A DNA stretch of 8,308 bases from Ruminococcaceae bacterium UBA7147. Lineage in GTDB: Bacteria > Bacillota > Clostridia > Oscillospirales > Acutalibacteraceae. Positions within the stretch are counted from its first letter, which is position 1; each line of letters starts with the position of its first letter. The notes under the pieces were generated by a model. The model had not been told where the DNA came from. It saw nothing but the letters and a program-made list of their open reading frames with translations, and did no database searches. Shown here piece by piece: positions 5,421 through 8,308 of this stretch. A program made the translations under genes and the position numbers. The DNA is taken from assembly GCA_002491825.1 (NCBI GenBank), contig DKWR01000067.1, positions 1 through 8,308 on the forward strand. Direction: 5' to 3'.

Positions 5421-5510
5421 TGATTTTATGATGATTTTTGCAGGTCGATGTTGTTTTGATACCCGAATGTGATGCTTAAAGCAATTAAATTTCAAAACTT
5501 TATAAAATCA
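5421..5510 (+). promoter_or_regulatory. Candidate leader RNA fold over the Cys-codon ORF
   Basis: TGATTTTAT (5421-5429) is a perfect inverted repeat of ATAAAATCA (5502-5510), extendable to 11 bp with one GU pair. Nested within it, GTTTTGA (5453-5459, at the second Cys codon) pairs with TCAAAAC (5492-5498). The right arm TAAAATC (5503-5509) can instead pair with GATTTTA (5542-5548), next to the ribosome binding site of the sulfhydrylase. No T-run terminator is present. The arms are AT-rich, so chance pairing must be weighed. Confidence 0.35.
5428..5472 (+). CDS. 14-aa leader peptide with tandem Cys codons
   Basis: A short ORF in the leader of the sulfur operon encodes MMIFAGRCCFDTRM and ends at TGA 5470-5472. 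GGTGA (5419-5423) upstream suits either ATG, with better spacing to the second (5431). Two consecutive TGT codons (5449-5454) directly ahead of genes that make cysteine are what a cysteine-responsive translational sensor would contain: the ribosome should pause there when Cys-tRNA is scarce. Short cysteine-codon uORFs acting as cysteine attenuators are known in Actinobacteria; I cannot say whether this clostridial form has been described. The stop overlaps a downstream ATG (TGATG), which may allow coupling. Confidence 0.5.
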   Translation: MMIFAGRCCFDTRM

Positions 5511-5549
5511 AACAAAACTATCAAAATAACATTGAAAAGAGGATTTTAA
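5472..5549 (+). CDS. Possible second leader ORF linking to the sulfhydrylase gene
   Basis: The ATG at 5472 overlaps the stop of the Cys-codon ORF and opens a 25-codon frame beginning MLKAIKFQNF, lysine-rich and ending at TAA 5547-5549, two bases before the sulfhydrylase ATG. It has no ribosome binding site of its own, so it could be translated only by reinitiation. Its composition is that of A-rich leader DNA, and an open frame of this size can arise by chance. Confidence 0.22.
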   Translation: MLKAIKFQNFIKSNKTIKITLKRGF

Positions 5550-5551
5550 TC

Positions 5552-6847
5552 ATGAGCACATTAAAAGAAAGAAAATTACAGTTTGAAACAATCCAGCTTC
5601 ACGCAGGTCAGGAACAGCCCGACCCCGTAACAGACGCAAGAGCAGTTCCGATTTATGCAACAACTTCTTACGTTTTTCATAACAGCCAGCACGCCGCAGA
5701 CCGTTTTGCTCTCAGGGACGCAGGCAATATCTACGGCAGACTTACAAACCCCACACAGGATATTTTTGAGCAGAGAATAGCGGCTCTTGAGGGCGGCTCG
5801 GCGGCTCTTGCAGTTTCCTCGGGTGCGGCGGCTGTTACATACACAATTCAGGCACTCGCAAAAGCAGGCGACAACATCGTAGCCGCAAAGACAATCTACG
5901 GCGGTTCTTACAACCTTCTTGAGCACACTCTCCCTGCTTACGGCATCAAAACAACCTTTGTTGACCCCGACGAGGAGGGCGCATTCGAAAACGCAATTGA
6001 CGAGAATACAAAGGCAATCTACATTGAATCCCTCGGCAATCCTAATTCAAACATTATTGACTTTGAAAAGGTTGCAGAGATTGCACACTCGCACAACATT
6101 CCGCTTGTTGTTGACAGCACATTTGCTACTCCGTATCTTTTAAGACCGTTTGAAGTCGGCGCAGATATCGTTGTTCATTCGGCAACAAAGTTTATCGGCG
6201 GTCACGGCACAGCTATCGGCGGCGTAATAGTTGAAAGCGGAAAGTTTGACTGGAAGGCTTCGGGTAAGTTCCCGCAGTTTGCAGAGCCAAATCCCTCTTA
6301 TCACGGCGCAGTGTTTACAGACGCGGCTCCCGGTGCCTCTTTCGTGACATACATTCGTGCAATTCTTCTCCGTGACACAGGCGCAACTCTTTCGCCCTTC
6401 CACGCATTTATCTTCTTACAGGGACTTGAAACACTCTCGCTCCGAGTTGAACGTCACGTTGAAAACGCTCTAAAGGTTGTTGATTTCCTCAAATCAAATC
6501 CAAAGGTTGAAAGCGTAAACCACCCGTCACTTCCCGACAGCAAGTATAATGACCTCTACAAAAAGTACTTCAAAAAGGGCGCAGGCTCAATCTTCACCTT
6601 TGAAATCAAGGGCGGAGCAGAGGAAGCAAAGAAGTTTATCGACCACCTTCAGGTTTTCTCACTTCTTGCAAACGTTGCAGACGTAAAGTCGCTTGCAATT
6701 CACCCTGCGTCAACTACTCACTCACAGCTTAACGAAGCAGAGCTTGCAGAGCAGGGAATCAAACCGAACACAATCAGACTTTCTATCGGCACAGAGAATA
6801 TCGACGATATTATTTATGACCTTCAGGAAGCATTCGATGCCATTTAA
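5552..6847 (+). CDS. metY: O-acetylhomoserine sulfhydrylase (O-acetyl-L-homoserine aminocarboxypropyltransferase)
   Basis: A 431-aa PLP enzyme of the Cys/Met metabolism family that makes homocysteine (and in some members cysteine) from O-acetylhomoserine and sulfide in the cytoplasm. Seen in the sequence: LHAGQEQPDP near 16-25, Y61-G-R63 for phosphate binding from the neighbouring subunit, SSGAAA at 89-94 contacting the cofactor phosphate, D188 in VVDSTF pairing with the pyridine nitrogen, and the Schiff-base lysine K213 in SATKFIGGHG. Near the C-terminus, SLAIHPASTTHSQL and PNTIRLSIGTE carry the substrate carboxylate-binding arginine. The length and the insertion around FPQFAEPNPSYHG are typical of MetY rather than the shorter cystathionine gamma-synthases. 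The start is ATG 5552 with AGAGG at 5538-5542. It is first in an operon with the cysteine synthase 27 bp downstream, behind a regulated leader. Confidence 0.95.
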   Translation: MSTLKERKLQFETIQLHAGQEQPDPVTDARAVPIYATTSYVFHNSQHAADRFALRDAGNIYGRLTNPTQDIFEQRIAALEGGSAALAVSSGAAAVTYTIQALAKAGDNIVAAKTIYGGSYNLLEHTLPAYGIKTTFVDPDEEGAFENAIDENTKAIYIESLGNPNSNIIDFEKVAEIAHSHNIPLVVDSTFATPYLLRPFEVGADIVVHSATKFIGGHGTAIGGVIVESGKFDWKASGKFPQFAEPNPSYHGAVFTDAAPGASFVTYIRAILLRDTGATLSPFHAFIFLQGLETLSLRVERHVENALKVVDFLKSNPKVESVNHPSLPDSKYNDLYKKYFKKGAGSIFTFEIKGGAEEAKKFIDHLQVFSLLANVADVKSLAIHPASTTHSQLNEAELAEQGIKPNTIRLSIGTENIDDIIYDLQEAFDAI

Positions 6848-6874
6848 TTTATAGTTTGGAAAGGATTGATAGTT

Positions 6875-7804
6875 ATGTCAAAAGTATACACAAGCGTTAC
6901 GGAGCTTATCGGAAGAACACCACTTATTGAGCTTAAGAATATTGAAAAGAAAAATTCACTTAATGCAACGGTTGTTGCAAAGCTTGAATATTTCAATCCC
7001 GCAGGCAGTGTCAAGGACAGAATTGCAAAGGCAATGATTGAGGATGCAGAGGCAAAGGGAATCCTCAAAGAGAGCGCAACGATTATCGAGCCAACCTCGG
7101 GCAACACAGGAATCGGTCTTGCATCTGTAGCAACTGCAAAGGGCTACAGGACAATTCTTACAATGCCCGAAACGATGAGCATTGAAAGAAGAAATCTTCT
7201 CAAAGCCTACGGCGCAGAAATTGTCCTCACAGACGGTAGCAAGGGAATGAGCGGCGCAATTGCAAAGGCTGAAGAGCTGAAAAACGAGATTGACGGCGCA
7301 GTAATTCTCGGACAGTTTGTAAACCCTGCTAACCCTGAAACTCATTTCAAGACCACAGGTCCCGAAATCTGGGAGGATACAAATGGAAAGGTTGACATTT
7401 TTGTAGCAGGCGTCGGCACAGGCGGTACATTGAGCGGCACAGGCAAGTACCTTAAGTCACAGAATCCCGACGTAAAGGTTGTTGCAGTTGAGCCGGAAAC
7501 CTCTCCCGTGCTCTCGGAGGGACACGGCGGACCGCATAAAATTCAGGGTATCGGCGCAGGCTTTGTTCCCGAAACACTTGACACACAGATTTACGATGAA
7601 ATTGTAAAGGTTCCCAATGAGGCGGCGTTTGAAACTGCAAACTCAATTGCAAAGACAGAGGGAATCCTTGTAGGAATTTCTTCGGGCGCATCGCTCTGGG
7701 CGGCATTACAGCTTGCACAGCGCCCTGAAAACGCAGGCAAAACAATCGTTGCAATTTTCCCCGACACAGGCGAACGCTACCTTTCAACAGGAATTTTCAG
7801 CTAA
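6875..7804 (+). CDS. cysK: Cysteine synthase (O-acetylserine sulfhydrylase)
   Basis: A 309-aa fold-type II PLP enzyme that makes cysteine from O-acetylserine and sulfide. Seen: LIGRTPL at 11-17, the PLP lysine K47 in NPAGSVKDR, the substrate loop TSGNTG at 74-79, the phosphate-binding GTGGT at 181-185, GIGAGFVP at 225-232, GISSGAS with the pyridine-contacting serine at about 267-273, and the C-terminal PDTGERYLST at 296-305. The length is standard and there is no CBS domain, so this is not a cystathionine beta-synthase. ATG 6875 is preferred: AAAGGA at 6860-6865 lies nine bases upstream, whereas the in-frame TTG at 6866 abuts it. The gene is 27 bp after metY with no terminator between them, so both share the promoter and Cys-codon leader. 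In Bacillus and Staphylococcus CysK binds the Rrf2 regulator CymR; a similar contact with a neighbouring Rrf2 protein is conceivable. Confidence 0.95.
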   Translation: MSKVYTSVTELIGRTPLIELKNIEKKNSLNATVVAKLEYFNPAGSVKDRIAKAMIEDAEAKGILKESATIIEPTSGNTGIGLASVATAKGYRTILTMPETMSIERRNLLKAYGAEIVLTDGSKGMSGAIAKAEELKNEIDGAVILGQFVNPANPETHFKTTGPEIWEDTNGKVDIFVAGVGTGGTLSGTGKYLKSQNPDVKVVAVEPETSPVLSEGHGGPHKIQGIGAGFVPETLDTQIYDEIVKVPNEAAFETANSIAKTEGILVGISSGASLWAALQLAQRPENAGKTIVAIFPDTGERYLSTGIFS

Positions 7805-7838
7805 ACTACAGACAGAAAACATATTGACATATTATAAT

Positions 7839-7884
7839 AAGCTGTTCCGACAAACGTTAATTCGTGTTGTCGGAACAGCTTTTA
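7839..7884 (+). terminator. Strong intrinsic terminator after cysK
   Basis: AAGCTGTTCCGACAA (7839-7853) pairs perfectly over 15 bp with TTGTCGGAACAGCTT (7867-7881), with further ACG/CGT pairing in the loop, and is followed by a TTTTACTTTTA tail. It closes the metY-cysK operon. From 7885 to 7980 the DNA is AT-rich with no ORF or motif I can support. Confidence 0.93.
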
Positions 7885-7980
7885 CTTTTAAAAAATAATA
7901 TTTGATAAAAAATGCTTAAATTATTGCAATATATCCAATTATAAAATATAATTTAAACAGATAAAATAAATGATGATTAT

Positions 7981-8014
7981 TAATTCGGAATGCGTAATTC
8001 GTAATGCGTAATTA
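7981..8014 (+). repeat. Short AATTCGG/AATGCG repeat, right-end copy
   Basis: TAATTCGGAATGCG is followed by TAATTCGTAATGCG and TAATT, a 14-bp unit in tandem. The first unit is identical to the minus strand at 100-87, so this is a second, inverted member of the same intergenic family. It leads into the TCGCTACGCTC stretch at 8019-8029. Confidence 0.55.
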
Positions 8015-8102
8015 ATGGTCGCTACGCTCCGAATTTGTAATAATGCGTGTTGTTTGGATAAGTTTATTTGCTGATTTTATGTTGATATATTGGTGACGTT
8101 TC

Positions 8103-8266
8103 GGGACGTGTGGGAACCCGTCCCCTACGGCGATAGAGAAAACGTTTGTTTTTAGTCGTAGGGACACGGCGTGCCGTGTCCGCAGTGGCAATCAAACTAT
8201 ACCGATTAATCTGTAGTTACAGAGGAAAACAAACCTTTCCGTAGGGGACGGCTTCCCACACGTCCC
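8103..8266. repeat. Long imperfect inverted repeat with 28-bp arms
   Basis: The left arm 8103-8130 (starts GGGACGTGTGGGAACCCGTC) and right arm 8239-8266 (ends GGCTTCCCACACGTCCC) are reverse complements at 27 of 28 positions. Inside the arms, imperfect pairing of GTTTGTTTT (about 8144-8152) with AAAACAAAC (8226-8234) extends the structure. The 108-bp centre holds a second palindrome. The region is GC-richer than its surroundings and has no ORF. It resembles a non-autonomous palindromic mobile element or a folded intergenic RNA; no transposase is present. Confidence 0.75.
8162..8181. repeat. GGACACGGC palindrome in the centre of the long inverted repeat
   Basis: GGACACGGC-GT-GCCGTGTCC is a perfect 9-bp inverted repeat. 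A third copy of GGACACGGC occurs at 8298-8306, at the right edge of the window, so the repeat series continues beyond it. Confidence 0.75.
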
Positions 8267-8269
8267 GTT

Positions 8270-8296
8270 CACAAAAATTGCAAAGCAATTTTTGTG
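8270..8296. repeat. Perfect 12-bp hairpin at the right edge
   Basis: CACAAAAATTGC (8270-8281), loop AAA, GCAATTTTTGTG (8285-8296). It sits between the right arm of the long inverted repeat and the extra GGACACGGC copy. There is no T run beyond the stem, so it is more likely part of the repeat mosaic than a terminator. Confidence 0.75.
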
Positions 8297-8308
8297 TGGA
8301 CACGGCTC

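Noticed and set aside
5378..5551. SAM or T-box riboswitch in the metY leader
   Set aside because: I could not find a T-box sequence, a SAM-riboswitch core or a terminator/antiterminator pair; the leader is AT-rich with only weak helices.
7824..7838. TTGACA followed by TATTATAAT as a promoter
   Set aside because: The boxes are adjacent with no spacer, and the cysK terminator follows at once.
7981..8308. CRISPR array
   Set aside because: The repeats are palindromic or tandem without regularly sized unique spacers.

Overview
The window looks like the chromosome of a low-GC anaerobic Firmicute of the class Clostridia, probably of Ruminococcus/Oscillospiraceae type. This rests on AT-rich intergenic DNA, GGAGG-type ribosome binding sites with one clear TTG start, a Spo0A-type DNA-binding domain, two IscR-like Rrf2 regulators, and GC-rich palindromic intergenic repeats at the right end. 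The genus is inferred from general character, not from a marker gene.

Layout, left to right. (1) 71-535: an Rrf2 regulator with three cysteines, minus strand, whose stop codon overlaps a short repeat. (2) 597-3102: a signalling module made of a membrane GHKL histidine kinase (minus), a 13-codon Trp-rich ORF with its own -10 box, ribosome binding site and terminator (plus, 2221-2262), and a response regulator with a Spo0A-like C-terminal domain (minus). (3) 3334-4769: an XRE regulator, divergent from the response regulator, then an AEC-family permease. (4) 4836-5261: a second Rrf2 regulator paralogous to the first, starting at TTG. (5) 5262-7884: a sulfur-assimilation operon with a long leader, an O-acetylhomoserine sulfhydrylase and cysteine synthase, ending at a strong terminator. 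The leader holds a 14-codon ORF with tandem Cys codons. (6) 7885-8308: no genes; about 95 bp of AT-rich DNA, then a mosaic of inverted and palindromic repeats.

How the parts may work together. The sulfhydrylase and cysteine synthase make homocysteine and cysteine from sulfide. The adjacent Rrf2 regulator, alternating CCTA/TAGG half-sites around the promoter, and the Cys-Cys leader ORF suggest two layers of control, one by a sulfur or Fe-S status sensor and one by translation of Cys codons. The kinase, Trp-rich peptide and Spo0A-like regulator look like a compact signalling unit in which the peptide could be a leaderless signal or a small membrane effector. No processing protease or AgrB-like exporter is present.

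The two most notable observations are the unannotated 13-aa amphipathic peptide gene at 2221-2262 and the Cys-Cys leader ORF at 5428-5472. Both are read directly from the sequence; their functions are inferred.
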